Shown here in pieces: positions 26,937 to 35,148 of a stretch of 64,000 nt of DNA. The position numbers were made by a program, and so were the translations under genes. The notes below the pieces were generated by a model. That model saw only the letters and a list, made by a program, of their open reading frames with translations. It did no database searches and was not told the DNA's origin. Origin of the DNA: Paenibacillus sp. 32352 (GTDB lineage Bacteria; Bacillota; Bacilli; Paenibacillales; NBRC-103111); assembly GCF_002042965.1 (NCBI RefSeq), contig NZ_MZNT01000011.1, positions 124,001-188,000 on the forward strand, in the 5' to 3' direction. How positions within the stretch are numbered: position 1 is the stretch's first letter; each line of letters begins with the position of its first letter.

Positions 26937-28061
26937 GTGGCAAAAACTTACGATGTAGAGCTTCATGGGATACGCAAAACGTTTGGTTCGAATATAGTTG
27001 TTGATAACTTTGATTTGCAAATCGAGCAGGGAGAATGCATCTCCTTTCTCGGCCCGTCCGGGTGCGGCAAGACGACGACACTGAACATGATCGCGGGATT
27101 CCTCGATCCGGATCAGGGCGAGCTGATCGTCAAAGGCAAACGGATGAACGGCGTCCCGGCTAACAAAAGGGATCTGGGAATGGTGTTTCAGACCTATTCG
27201 CTGTTCCCTCATATGACTGTTTCCGATAATGTAGCTTACGGTTTGAAGCTCCGCAAGGTGCCGAAAGCTGAGATCGCTTCCAGAGTCGCCCGCGTGCTGG
27301 AGCTGGTGAAGCTGCCCCATGTAGCGGACCGTTATCCGAAGCAGCTGTCCGGCGGTCAGCGCCAGCGTATCGCCATAGCACGGGCGCTCGTTACGGAGCC
27401 GTCGCTGCTGCTTCTGGATGAGCCTCTAAGCAACCTCGATGCCAAGCTGAGAGAAGAGCTCAGGGATGAACTGAAGCGGCTTCACCAGGAAACGGGTGTG
27501 ACGACGATTTTCGTTACCCACGATCAAGAGGAAGCGCTGTATTTATCCGACCGCATCGTCGTGCTGGATCACGGGAAGGTCGAGCAGATCGGCACCCCTT
27601 GGGAAATCTACAACGAGCCGGCAAGTGAGTTCGTTCATACGTTTATCGGCAAATCGAACCGGATGACCGGGAAAGTAACCGACTTCTCGGATAACAAGCT
27701 TGTTCTGGAAGCGGGCGCCTCCGGCGGAGCCTTTGAGCTGAAGGCGAACCCGAGAGGGAGAAGCTTTACGGCTGGAAATGCCGTATCGATCTATATCCGT
27801 CCGGAGAAGCTCATGCTGGCCATGGATGACGAAGCTTCCGCCGATCTTCAACGGAATTCGGAATATGCTCATGGGGAAGCAACCGTTAAGCAGCTGTCCT
27901 TCCTGGGCTCCTTTGTAGAGTGTGAGGTAGCTCTGGGCAGCGAGACCTTGATGGTCCGCATACAATCGGCTGCTCAGCAGGGCAAGCTTCAACCGGGACA
28001 GCGGGTAGTGCTGTACTGGAATCCGGAGGACGTGTTCGTCTTTCCCGGAAAGGAGCGATAA
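26937..28061 (+). CDS. ABC importer ATP-binding protein (PotA-like)
   Basis: A 374-aa cytoplasmic ATPase: Walker A GPSGCGKTT, Q-loop region GMVFQTYSLFPHMTV, signature LSGGQRQRIAIARAL, Walker B LLLDEPLSNLD, switch His in FVTHDQEEAL, then a C-terminal TOBE regulatory domain (VKQLSFLGSFVECEVAL). Start is GTG at 26937, 8 bp after the binding-protein stop. The TOBE domain and gene order are those of polyamine/iron-type importers. Confidence 0.95.
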   Translation: MAKTYDVELHGIRKTFGSNIVVDNFDLQIEQGECISFLGPSGCGKTTTLNMIAGFLDPDQGELIVKGKRMNGVPANKRDLGMVFQTYSLFPHMTVSDNVAYGLKLRKVPKAEIASRVARVLELVKLPHVADRYPKQLSGGQRQRIAIARALVTEPSLLLLDEPLSNLDAKLREELRDELKRLHQETGVTTIFVTHDQEEALYLSDRIVVLDHGKVEQIGTPWEIYNEPASEFVHTFIGKSNRMTGKVTDFSDNKLVLEAGASGGAFELKANPRGRSFTAGNAVSIYIRPEKLMLAMDDEASADLQRNSEYAHGEATVKQLSFLGSFVECEVALGSETLMVRIQSAAQQGKLQPGQRVVLYWNPEDVFVFPGKER

Positions 28062-28931
28062 ATGATGGCGGGATCATCTGCTCCATCTAAGGGATCGCTT
28101 CGCTCGGCGCTCCTGCTGCTGGCACCGGGACTTATCGTGCTTCTGGGCGCGTTCTTGCTCCCGATGCTGTATATTTTTTTGCAAAGCGTTCAGGATGAGC
28201 ATCAGCAGTTCACATTGAAAAACTACTTATTATTCGTCCAGGACCCGTATTATATCGGGGTGTTATGGAGGACGATCCGGCTCAGCCTGTACACCGTTAT
28301 CGTCTCTCTGCTATTGGCTTATCCGGTTGCCATGTTTATGGCGAGAACCAGCGGAAGGCTGCGGGGGATCGTCACCTTTCTTATCATTTCCCCGCATTTG
28401 ATCAGCGTCGTCATCCGGAATTTCGGATGGGTCGTCATTCTGGGGGAAAAGGGCTGGATTAACACGACGCTGCTGCAGCTCGGAATCATCGACAAGCCGC
28501 TCCGTCTGCTCTACAACGAGCTGGGAGTCGTAATCGGCTTGACGGATTCGTTCGTCGTCTACATGGTGCTGTCGATTGCAACAAGTTTGTACGCCATCGA
28601 TTCCTCGCTGTATAAAGCGGCCGGGATCCTGGGCGCTTCGCGGATGCGTTCCTTCTTCACGATCACGCTTCCGCTCAGCTTGCCGGGGATGATCGCGGGA
28701 ATTACGCTCGTGTTCAGCCTATCGATGAGTGCGTTCGTTACTCCGGCTTTGATGGGGGGAACGGCCGTCAAGGTGCTGCCGGTCATCGCCTACGAGAAAA
28801 TTATGGCTACGTTGAACTGGCCGCTTGGTGCTGCCTTATCCTTCCTGCTGCTGGCATCGACGTACGCGCTGGTTACGCTGTTCACCAGAATCATCGAAAC
28901 GAAACGGTATAAAGAGGTGTTCTCATCATGA
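28062..28931 (+). CDS. ABC importer permease (PotB-like)
   Basis: A 289-aa membrane protein with about six TM helices and the EAA-type loop (YKAAGILGASRMRSFFTITLPLSLPG) that contacts the ATPase. It starts immediately after the ATPase stop codon, and its end overlaps the next permease by four bases. Confidence 0.93.
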   Translation: MMAGSSAPSKGSLRSALLLLAPGLIVLLGAFLLPMLYIFLQSVQDEHQQFTLKNYLLFVQDPYYIGVLWRTIRLSLYTVIVSLLLAYPVAMFMARTSGRLRGIVTFLIISPHLISVVIRNFGWVVILGEKGWINTTLLQLGIIDKPLRLLYNELGVVIGLTDSFVVYMVLSIATSLYAIDSSLYKAAGILGASRMRSFFTITLPLSLPGMIAGITLVFSLSMSAFVTPALMGGTAVKVLPVIAYEKIMATLNWPLGAALSFLLLASTYALVTLFTRIIETKRYKEVFSS

Positions 28932-29731
28932 TGCGGCGATTTCCATTGTTAGGCCTTATAACGTTCCTCGTGGTTTTGTTCGTCATTTCGCCGCTTCTGG
29001 TCGTTATACCGGTTTCGCTTACTTCCAAGAACGTATTGTCGTTTCCACCGCAGGGATTTTCGTTCAAATGGTATGCGAAAATTGCCGACAGGCCTGAATT
29101 TATCGATGCCTTCATCTTCAGCCTGGAGCTTGCGGCCATTACAGCCGTACTGGCTACCCTGGTAGGAATACTGGGCGCTCTCGCGATCCATAAATACCAT
29201 TTCCGGGGCAAAAAGTTCATCCACGCGCTGATGCTGTCCCCTTTAACGATTCCTTCGTTAATTATAGGGATTGCGGCGCTGTTGTTCTTTACCCGCATCG
29301 CCATTGCGGGAACGTTCTGGGGACTGCTGGCTACGCATGTGCTGATCTCGGTTCCGTTCGTTATCCGGCTGACCTTGACAGGACTCAGCGCATACGATTA
29401 CACGCTGGAAAGGGCGGCCTACATTCTGGGAGCCAAGCCCGGGCAAGTGTTCCGGGATATTACGCTCCCGTTGCTGAAGCCGGCGCTGATCTCGGGGTTT
29501 ATCTTCTCGTTCTTGACCTCGTTCGATAACGTAACGGTGTCCTTGTTCCTGGTATCCCCGCAGATGACGACGCTGCCCCTGGCGATTTTCAGCTATATGC
29601 AGGAAACCCTGGACCCGTTGGTGGCCTCGATTTCCTCGGTCGTTATTTTGTTAAGTCTGGTATTTATTTTGATTCTCGAATTTGTGTATGGGTTGGACCG
29701 GCTGTTCGGCTCCAATTCCCAGGCGCACTAA
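28928..29731 (+). CDS. ABC importer permease (PotC-like)
   Basis: A 267-aa second permease with about six TM helices. The EAA loop is LERAAYILGAKPGQVFRDIT with LPLLKPALISG. The start overlaps the upstream stop (ATGATG). It forms the heterodimeric channel with the previous gene. Confidence 0.93.
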   Translation: MMRRFPLLGLITFLVVLFVISPLLVVIPVSLTSKNVLSFPPQGFSFKWYAKIADRPEFIDAFIFSLELAAITAVLATLVGILGALAIHKYHFRGKKFIHALMLSPLTIPSLIIGIAALLFFTRIAIAGTFWGLLATHVLISVPFVIRLTLTGLSAYDYTLERAAYILGAKPGQVFRDITLPLLKPALISGFIFSFLTSFDNVTVSLFLVSPQMTTLPLAIFSYMQETLDPLVASISSVVILLSLVFILILEFVYGLDRLFGSNSQAH

Positions 29732-29770
29732 CCGAGGTCTGGAGGATTTAAGGAAAGGTTATGGAGAGCG

Positions 29771-30907
29771 ATGTCATTACTTGCTAGGATAGAAAGCTAT
29801 ATGCCGGAGCTGCTGGAGCTGCTCGAGGCGTGTGTGAACATGGACTCGCCCTCGAAAAGTAAATCGCACAATGACCGGATGGCGGATTGGTTTACCGCAG
29901 CGGCACACAAGCTGCTCGACGCCAACGTGGTGAGGCTGGCTCACGAAGAGGCGGGGGACCGTCTGCTGATCGAAGTCGGGCAGGGCACGAAGCGGATTCT
30001 GCTTGTAGGCCATTACGATACGGTATGGCCTATGGGAGAAGCGGCGAAACGGCCGTTCGCCATCCGCGACGGCCGGGCGTACGGCCCGGGCGTGTACGAT
30101 ATGAAGTGCGGCGTGCTGCAGGCGATGTACGCCATGAAGGCGCTGCAGGACAGCGGAGCCTGGCCTGAGGACACGCGCGTGTCGCTGTTTCTCAACAGCG
30201 ACGAAGAGATCGGCAGCCCGACGTCGCGCGGGCTGATTGAGCAGCTCGCGCGCGAATCGAGCGCGGCGCTTGTGCTGGAGCCGCCCATGGCCCCCATGGG
30301 CGCGCTCAAAACCGCCCGCAAGGGAAGCGGGCGGTACAAGCTCGAAGTGCGCGGAATCTCCGCGCACGCGGGGGTGGCACCGGATCGCGGAGTGTCCGCG
30401 ATCCAGGAGCTGGCGCTGCAGATCCAGCGCCTGCACGCGATGTCCGACCCGGCGGTCGGCACGAACGTCAACGTCGGCCTCATCCGCGGAGGCATCGGCA
30501 CCAACGTGGTGGCCGATTACGCGGAAGCGGAGATCGACGTTCGCGTGCCGTCGGCTGCGGAAGCCGAGCGCGTGCATGCCGAGCTGATGGCGCTGAAGGC
30601 GCATCATCCGCAGGCGCAGATCGCCGTCAGCGGCCGCATGATGAGGCCGCCTATGGAGCGCACGCCGGCCAGCGCGAGACTCTTCGAGCTGGCGCAGCGG
30701 ATTGCCGCCGAGGAGCTGGGATTGTCCCTGACCGAGATGGCAACCGGAGGCGTCAGCGACGGCAATTTCACCGCAGCTAGCGGCATTCCGACGCTGGATG
30801 GCCTTGGTGCCAGCGGGGATTTCGCCCATGCGCCCGGGGAATATGTGACGATAGCCGATATTCCCGCCAGGACGCTGCTGCTGGCCCGCTTGATCGAGGT
30901 AATATAG
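29771..30907 (+). CDS. M20-family metallopeptidase (carboxypeptidase G2-like)
   Basis: A 378-aa zinc amidohydrolase. Metal ligands and catalytic residues are visible: His in VGHYDTVWP, Asp in GPGVYDMKCG, the Glu pair in LNSDEEIGSP, Glu in ALVLEPPM and His in FAHAPGEYV. The small dimerisation domain is in the middle (GISAHAGVAPDRGVSAIQEL, with a conserved His). It is closest to glutamate carboxypeptidase/CPG2-like members. The centre (about 30.0-30.7 kb) is markedly GC-richer than its neighbours. It sits 40 bp after the importer and probably hydrolyses the imported amide in the cytoplasm. Confidence 0.9.
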   Translation: MSLLARIESYMPELLELLEACVNMDSPSKSKSHNDRMADWFTAAAHKLLDANVVRLAHEEAGDRLLIEVGQGTKRILLVGHYDTVWPMGEAAKRPFAIRDGRAYGPGVYDMKCGVLQAMYAMKALQDSGAWPEDTRVSLFLNSDEEIGSPTSRGLIEQLARESSAALVLEPPMAPMGALKTARKGSGRYKLEVRGISAHAGVAPDRGVSAIQELALQIQRLHAMSDPAVGTNVNVGLIRGGIGTNVVADYAEAEIDVRVPSAAEAERVHAELMALKAHHPQAQIAVSGRMMRPPMERTPASARLFELAQRIAAEELGLSLTEMATGGVSDGNFTAASGIPTLDGLGASGDFAHAPGEYVTIADIPARTLLLARLIEVI

Positions 30908-30928
30908 CAAAAGTTCCTATATGAAAAC

Positions 30929-30976
30929 AAGCCTGCTCTCCGATTCGATATCATCGGAGGGCAGGCTTTTATTTAT
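30929..30976 (+). terminator. Rho-independent terminator of the importer operon
   Basis: AAGCCTGCTCTCCGAT pairs with ATCGGAGGGCAGGCTT (one mismatch), then TTATTTATT. Confidence 0.87.
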
Positions 30977-31026
30977 TAGGGAATGGTGCAGCTGTTGCTG
31001 CGCCTGTGAGAGCTATCCATAGGCTG

Positions 31027-31482
31027 TTAAGTCGGCTTAACCAACATGAAAACAAACAACACAATGCTCAGAACAGTAATAACAAGCTGTATTCGATTAA
31101 GGCCGGACACTTGAAGCTGCAGCGGTTCCGACAGCATCTCCTGATCCTTAAGTAAGGGCTGGTCAAGCATTTCCCTTAATTTCCCTTGCTTCGGTCTGAT
31201 GACGGCAAACATCAGGATTTGAATAATCACGTACAGCACTAAGGAGCCGATAATCCATAAATCGAGAAAACGAACGGGTGACAAAGCGACTAGAACAATC
31301 CCGCTGATCACAGCAATGCTTCCTCCGATATTGGGGAATAAATTCAGCATCGCCCCTAATCTCAGCGATTGCTTCAGCTCGCCTACTGACTGCCTTTTGC
31401 GGTACAGCACATGAATAAAATACGTCGGTCCAATCCCGATGATCGCTGACAGGACATGCAGCAACACTAACCACTTCAACAA
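31027..31482 (-). CDS. DUF2269-type integral membrane protein
   Basis: A 151-aa protein with four hydrophobic helices. The start VLLHVLSAIIGIGPTYFIHV with its early His, and the block NIGGSIAVISGIVLV, resemble the DUF2269 family of small four-helix membrane proteins of unknown role. Monocistronic; about 110 bp separates it from the next minus-strand gene. Confidence 0.75.
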   Translation of the reverse strand: MLKWLVLLHVLSAIIGIGPTYFIHVLYRKRQSVGELKQSLRLGAMLNLFPNIGGSIAVISGIVLVALSPVRFLDLWIIGSLVLYVIIQILMFAVIRPKQGKLREMLDQPLLKDQEMLSEPLQLQVSGLNRIQLVITVLSIVLFVFMLVKPT

Positions 31483-31595
31483 CCATACCTCCTAAGAACG
31501 AAAGTGAATCCTTTTTTACTATACATGGTTGAAGCGTGGTATAGATACATTAAAAACAATAATTGGATATTAAATTTTCTTTATACATTTTTTTC

Positions 31596-32342
31596 CTAAT
31601 GCTTCCTGGCCTTATTTTTTGCTGTTTTTGCCGGCTTGTAATGCTGCAATCTGGCGGATTGTGCTGAACGAACCGTTGAAGCAGAACGCTTCGATTTTCT
31701 GCTACTTCCTGCTGTGGTAGAGGAGGCATTGGAAGATATGTTTAATGTCCTCTTATCCTGGTCGTAAGTAAGCTTCCATTTTTTCCGGGGCGTGAGTCCC
31801 ATCGCTTTAATGTTCGAAGCGCTCATTCGAAAGGCTTCATCCAGCTCGTTTTCCGGTACAACGACTTTGAGCTTCTTATTTACCGCCCCCCGGCTCAATG
31901 TAATGGCGCTGCCGACTGCATGATCCGGAATCCCCAGCCAGCTTAGTAAGACGTACCCGATCGTAATCACTTCGTCCTTGTTCCTTTGTGAATCGAGAAG
32001 CAAGGTCGCTTGTGCGCTGCTGGTGTTCAGACGCTGCATTTGCAATGTTTTTGTTTCTTCATTGTAAGTCAACTGAACACGGTCCCCATGCTGTAAACCG
32101 AACGTTCGGGCTGTCTCGGCACTCATCTCCAAATAGTTAAAGGCACATTCATTTCCCTGCTCCTGAACCATCGTGATCTGACTGGAGACATTGCCTCGTT
32201 TGACCGTAATGCTCTCGCGATCCGGGATAAGACGAAGATCGTTCGGCCATCCGCCGGCGCAATCCAACACGAGAATGATTCTGTCGTTCTCCATTTCTGC
32301 CCATACATTCACGTCCACGATACCCCTCGCCACGGTCTCCAC
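31596..32342 (-). CDS. hypothetical protein with two similar beta-barrel-like repeats and a basic tail
   Basis: A 248-aa protein I do not recognise. Two segments look like repeats of one another: YLEMSAETARTFGLQHGDRV followed by QLTYNEETKTLQM, and FRMSASNIKAMGLTPRKKW followed by KLTYDQDKRTLNI. The pattern (small residue, alpha turn, GL..G.., LTYD....L.I) recalls double-psi or swapped-hairpin beta-barrels. The last 40 residues are rich in Ser, Lys and Arg, suggesting nucleic-acid contact. No signal peptide. The low-complexity tail might be spore-related, but nothing proves it. Confidence 0.6.
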   Translation of the reverse strand: METVARGIVDVNVWAEMENDRIILVLDCAGGWPNDLRLIPDRESITVKRGNVSSQITMVQEQGNECAFNYLEMSAETARTFGLQHGDRVQLTYNEETKTLQMQRLNTSSAQATLLLDSQRNKDEVITIGYVLLSWLGIPDHAVGSAITLSRGAVNKKLKVVVPENELDEAFRMSASNIKAMGLTPRKKWKLTYDQDKRTLNISSNASSTTAGSSRKSKRSASTVRSAQSARLQHYKPAKTAKNKARKH

Positions 32343-32378
32343 TCCTTTTGGTCAAGCATAATAGCTTGCTGTCTGTCA

Positions 32379-32395
32379 CTACACACGTGGTGTAG
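32379..32395. promoter_or_regulatory. palindrome upstream of the 248-aa hypothetical gene
   Basis: CTACACACGTGGTGTAG has 6-bp arms around a 5-bp centre, in the space between divergent genes. Possible operator; no regulator is identified. Confidence 0.35.
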
Positions 32396-32560
32396 AATAT
32401 GTCCATCCGTCCTGTAATGCTTGTATGGTTGTACCGAAGAAGAGAGAAATCAGCACATACTGCGCACAGTTGAAGTTGGGAAGGGATCAAGGTATACTCG
32501 GTAATATTTGAGGCGATGCTTTAGTTTTTCATTAAATGAAGGAGAGGGAAGGGAAAGCTG

Positions 32561-33211
32561 TTGGATAAAGCACATATATTGCTAAGAGCTGCTGAGGATG
32601 TACGAAGAGAGCTGGAGTCGGACTCTAGCGGACATGATTGGTGGCACATCGAAAGGGTAACCCGCCTGGCCCGTTATATAGCCGAAAGAGAGCAGGCCGA
32701 TCCGTTCCTTTGTGAGCTGGCAGCGCTGCTGCATGATCTTGCCGATGAGAAGCTGAATCCGTCTGCGGAAGCGGGAATGAGCAAGGTACGAAACCTTCTC
32801 GCCTCCTATGAAGTCGATACAGAGACTGAGTCGCATGTTCTGGAAATTATCGGGACGATGTCCTTCAAAGGAGGACACAATCCGCCTGTACGAACCAAGG
32901 AAGCTCAGGTCGTTCAGGATGCGGATCGCATTGATGCGTTGGGAGCCATCGGGATAGCGCGAACGTTTGCCTACGCAGGCTGGAAGGGCAGCTTGATCTA
33001 CGATCCGGAAAATCCGCCACGTAAGGAGCTGACTTATGAGCAGTACCGGAATGGACGGTCGACGGCCATCAACCATTTTTACGAAAAGCTGCTGAAGCTC
33101 TCCGACCTGATGAATACCGAGACCGGACGGCGGATCGCCGGAAGCAGGCATCGGTATATGGAGTCCTTTTTGGAGCAGTTTTATCTGGAATGGGACGGAA
33201 AGGACATCTAG
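32561..33211 (+). CDS. HD-domain phosphohydrolase
   Basis: A 216-aa metal-dependent phosphohydrolase of the HD superfamily (YedJ-like). Metal-binding motif elements: HDWWHIERV, ALLHDLADEK (the HD pair) and QDADRIDALGAIGIARTFAY. TTG start at 32561 follows GGGAAGGG. A nucleotide or phosphoryl substrate is likely but unspecified. It is the last intact host gene before the sigK junction. Confidence 0.87.
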   Translation: MDKAHILLRAAEDVRRELESDSSGHDWWHIERVTRLARYIAEREQADPFLCELAALLHDLADEKLNPSAEAGMSKVRNLLASYEVDTETESHVLEIIGTMSFKGGHNPPVRTKEAQVVQDADRIDALGAIGIARTFAYAGWKGSLIYDPENPPRKELTYEQYRNGRSTAINHFYEKLLKLSDLMNTETGRRIAGSRHRYMESFLEQFYLEWDGKDI

Positions 33212-33310
33212 TGTCTATATTTGTGTCATAAAAAGAACATTTTCCACAAAATTACATTTTTTTCGTCTTTTTCTATAAAAAAGCCGTGTGTCTGAGTTTA
33301 TTTGCAAAGT

Positions 33311-33341
33311 ACAGGCACGTATAGGCTGCCGCCCACATAAA
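33311..33341 (+). promoter_or_regulatory. candidate mother-cell promoter of host sigK
   Basis: ACAG at 33311 and CCCACATA at 33332-33339 lie exactly as far apart (25 nt between ACAG and CATA) as in front of the element-borne sigK. The CATA is 75 nt before the start codon. CATA is the core of sigma-E/sigma-K -10 elements, and an AC 17 nt upstream fits sigma-K. Match to consensus is imperfect. Confidence 0.4.
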
Positions 33342-33410
33342 AATAATACTGATCTCTTGAAGCGGAGCCAGTAACCTCATGTTCCGCACAACTTGTAGGG
33401 GGTGGCAGCT

Positions 33411-33620
33411 ATGCCCGGCTTCTTTTCCGCAATAGCCTTGTTCATTAAAGAGTTAATGCTCCTCGTTTCCTACGTCAAAAACAATGCGTTTCCCCAACCC
33501 TTGACAGAGGATGAAGAAGAAAAGCATCTTCGATTGATGTCCCAGGGAAACCAACATTCCCGAAATTTGCTTATTGAACATAATTTAAGGCTTGTCGCGC
33601 ACATCGTCAAGAGGTTATAA
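33411..33620 (+). pseudogene. sigK: host sigK (pro-sigma-K), 5' part only, interrupted
   Basis: The first 67 or so codons of pro-sigma-K: the hydrophobic pro-sequence (MPGFFSAIALFIKELMLLVS), then YVKNNAFPQPL and region 1.2/2.1 (LLIEHNLRLVAHIVK). After the AAG codon near 33610 the reading continues R-L-stop and similarity to sigma-K ends abruptly. The fragment is GC-rich like the host. It lacks regions 2.3 to 4 and cannot act alone. In B. subtilis and some clostridia the same gene is split by the skin element and rejoined by a site-specific recombinase in the mother cell; a similar arrangement is inferred. The 3' part should lie beyond the right edge. Confidence 0.85.
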
Positions 33621-33751
33621 ACAAACTCCAACGTAATTATTTTATCTTTTCCGAACAGCTTTTGCTCAAAAGAGCGGGTAAAGGAAACGTGCTTATACAG
33701 CTCCATACTTGAGTCTAAGTGGGGTAACAGTCATGTTTTAGTCTCCACCCA

Positions 33752-33760
33752 CATATATGA
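33752..33760 (+). promoter_or_regulatory. candidate mother-cell promoter of element sigK
   Basis: CATATATGA preceded by CCCA, 71 nt before the start codon, with ACAG 25 nt upstream of CATA as for the host copy. It is a one-mismatch match to the sigma-K -10 pattern CATAnnnTA. Suggests that the second copy kept its own sporulation control. Confidence 0.4.
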
Positions 33761-33822
33761 AAGAACCATCACAAAGCCATTAACACGGTTCTTTAGAACA
33801 ACATGTGGAGGTGATCACAAAA

Positions 33823-34524
33823 ATGCCTGGGTTATTTGCAACAATCGCATTGTTTATTAAGCAGTTATCTTTACTTGTTTCTTATGTCAAAAACAATGCC
33901 TTTCCCCAACCACTCCAAGAGGAGGAAGAAGCTAAACACTTACTGTTATTTGCCAAAGGCGATCAGAACTCAAGAAATATGCTTATAGAACATAATCTAC
34001 GTTTGGTCGCACATGTGGTAAAAAAGTTTGATAATACGAAAGAGGATTTGGAAGACCTTATTTCGATCGGCACAATCGGTTTGATTAAAGCAATTGAATC
34101 ATTTTCCCCTGATAAGGGGACGAAGTTAGCTACATTTGCCGCAAGATGTATCGAAAATGAGATCCTTATGCATTTGCGTTCCAAAAAGAAATCCAGTAAA
34201 GATGTCTCACTTCAAGACCCGATTGGGACAGATAAGGAAGGTAATGAAATTTCATTAATTGATATTCTAGGGACAGATGCCGATGACGTTGTTGAAAAAG
34301 TCCAACTCAAAATTGAAAAATCCAAGATATACAAAAACCTAGATATTTTGGATGAACGAGAGAGGGAAGTGGTAGTTGCTCGTTTCGGCTTAGAAAATGG
34401 AGGGGAAGAGAGAACACAGCGAGAAATAGCAAAAGAGCTTGGAATCTCTCGTTCTTATGTATCTCGTATCGAAAAACGAGCCTTAATGAAACTTTATCAT
34501 GAGTTTTATAAGTCCAAAAGATGA
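33823..34524 (+). CDS. sigK: complete RNA polymerase sporulation pro-sigma-K, carried by the element
   Basis: A 233-aa full-length pro-sigma-K. The pro-sequence (MPGLFATIALFIKQLSLLVS) should be removed by the SpoIVFB protease. Regions 2 (LEDLISIGTIGLIKAIESF, TFAARCIENEILMHL), 3 and 4 (EREREVVVARFGLENGGE, TQREIAKELGISRSYVSRIE) are all intact. ATG at 33823 follows a very strong GGAGGTGATC; the GTG at 33805 lies before that site. It is AT-rich and clearly diverged from the host fragment 212 bp upstream, so it is not a recent tandem copy. Its presence could supply sigma-K even though the host gene is cut. Confidence 0.95.
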   Translation: MPGLFATIALFIKQLSLLVSYVKNNAFPQPLQEEEEAKHLLLFAKGDQNSRNMLIEHNLRLVAHVVKKFDNTKEDLEDLISIGTIGLIKAIESFSPDKGTKLATFAARCIENEILMHLRSKKKSSKDVSLQDPIGTDKEGNEISLIDILGTDADDVVEKVQLKIEKSKIYKNLDILDEREREVVVARFGLENGGEERTQREIAKELGISRSYVSRIEKRALMKLYHEFYKSKR

Positions 34525-34532
34525 ACATAAGA

Positions 34533-34562
34533 AGGTGTCCTGAAAACAGGCACCTTTTTTTA
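34533..34562 (+). terminator. terminator after element sigK
   Basis: AGGTGTCCTG and CAGGCACCT form the stem with an AAAA loop, then seven T. Confidence 0.87.
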
Positions 34563-34672
34563 TTTGTGAGTTTTTCTTGAGATGCTTGTAGAAAGTCAAC
34601 TTGAATGTTAGAATGTCAACCATTTACATATTCTCTATGTGCAATGTAACTGTTATTTTTCTAGATTTGATT

Positions 34673-34688
34673 ATCTGTTTTAACAGAT
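34673..34688. promoter_or_regulatory. palindrome upstream of the zinc-finger pair
   Basis: ATCTGTTTTAACAGAT is a perfect 7-bp dyad with a TT centre, 45 bp before the gene at 34733. Candidate operator or promoter-overlapping site. Confidence 0.4.
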
Positions 34689-34732
34689 TATCTCGCAAAT
34701 AAAATATAAGAAGTAAGGAGGCGTGATAGTTT

Positions 34733-35146
34733 ATGAGAACAGAACTCTCAGATAGATTGTTGCAGCGGTTTCCTTGGGCTAAGCCCCAAAATAGTAATTC
34801 CGTCTACTCGGCTTACGGCTTCCAAATTGGAGATGGTTGGTTTGGTTTACTCGAAAACTTATTTTCTGAAATTGAAGAGCTTTATAAGAGCAGAGATCTT
34901 GCGATTGAGATCGAGTTAAGACAAGTCAAAGAGAAATTTGGCGTACTTACGATTTACCTGAATAACGCACTTGATGAGGTCTATGAGCTGACAGACAAGT
35001 ATGCGGAGCAGTCTAAAACAGTATGTTACTCCTGCGGTAGAGCAGGGAGCTATCGCCGGATTGGTGGATGGTGGATCACGATGTGCGATCCTTGTACAGA
35101 GCAGAGGATCGAGGACGCAAGGAAAAATCTTGAAAGGCGGGATTAA
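34733..35146 (+). CDS. RFPWA-domain zinc-finger protein 1
   Basis: A 137-aa protein of unknown function. It begins with LLQRFPWAKP, has a helical middle (GWFGLLENLFSEIEELY), a beta motif VKEKFGVLTIYLNN, and a C-terminal zinc finger with paired CxxC (CYSCGRAGSYRRIGGWWITM then CDPC). The same order occurs twice in the next gene and, without the finger, at 43039-43353. Comparable uncharacterised proteins are common in phages and other mobile DNA (general knowledge). It has GGAGG upstream and is spaced 2 bp from the next gene. Confidence 0.82.
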   Translation: MRTELSDRLLQRFPWAKPQNSNSVYSAYGFQIGDGWFGLLENLFSEIEELYKSRDLAIEIELRQVKEKFGVLTIYLNNALDEVYELTDKYAEQSKTVCYSCGRAGSYRRIGGWWITMCDPCTEQRIEDARKNLERRD

Positions 35147-35148
35147 CG

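Noticed and set aside
29777..30910. 377-codon minus-strand open frame opposite the M20 peptidase
   Set aside because: A mirror of the GC-rich coding strand; it is Arg/His/Gln-rich with no family features.
33411..33620. sigK frameshift caused by sequencing error
   Set aside because: No continuation of sigma-K is found in any frame after about 33611, and a complete second copy with different codon use follows.
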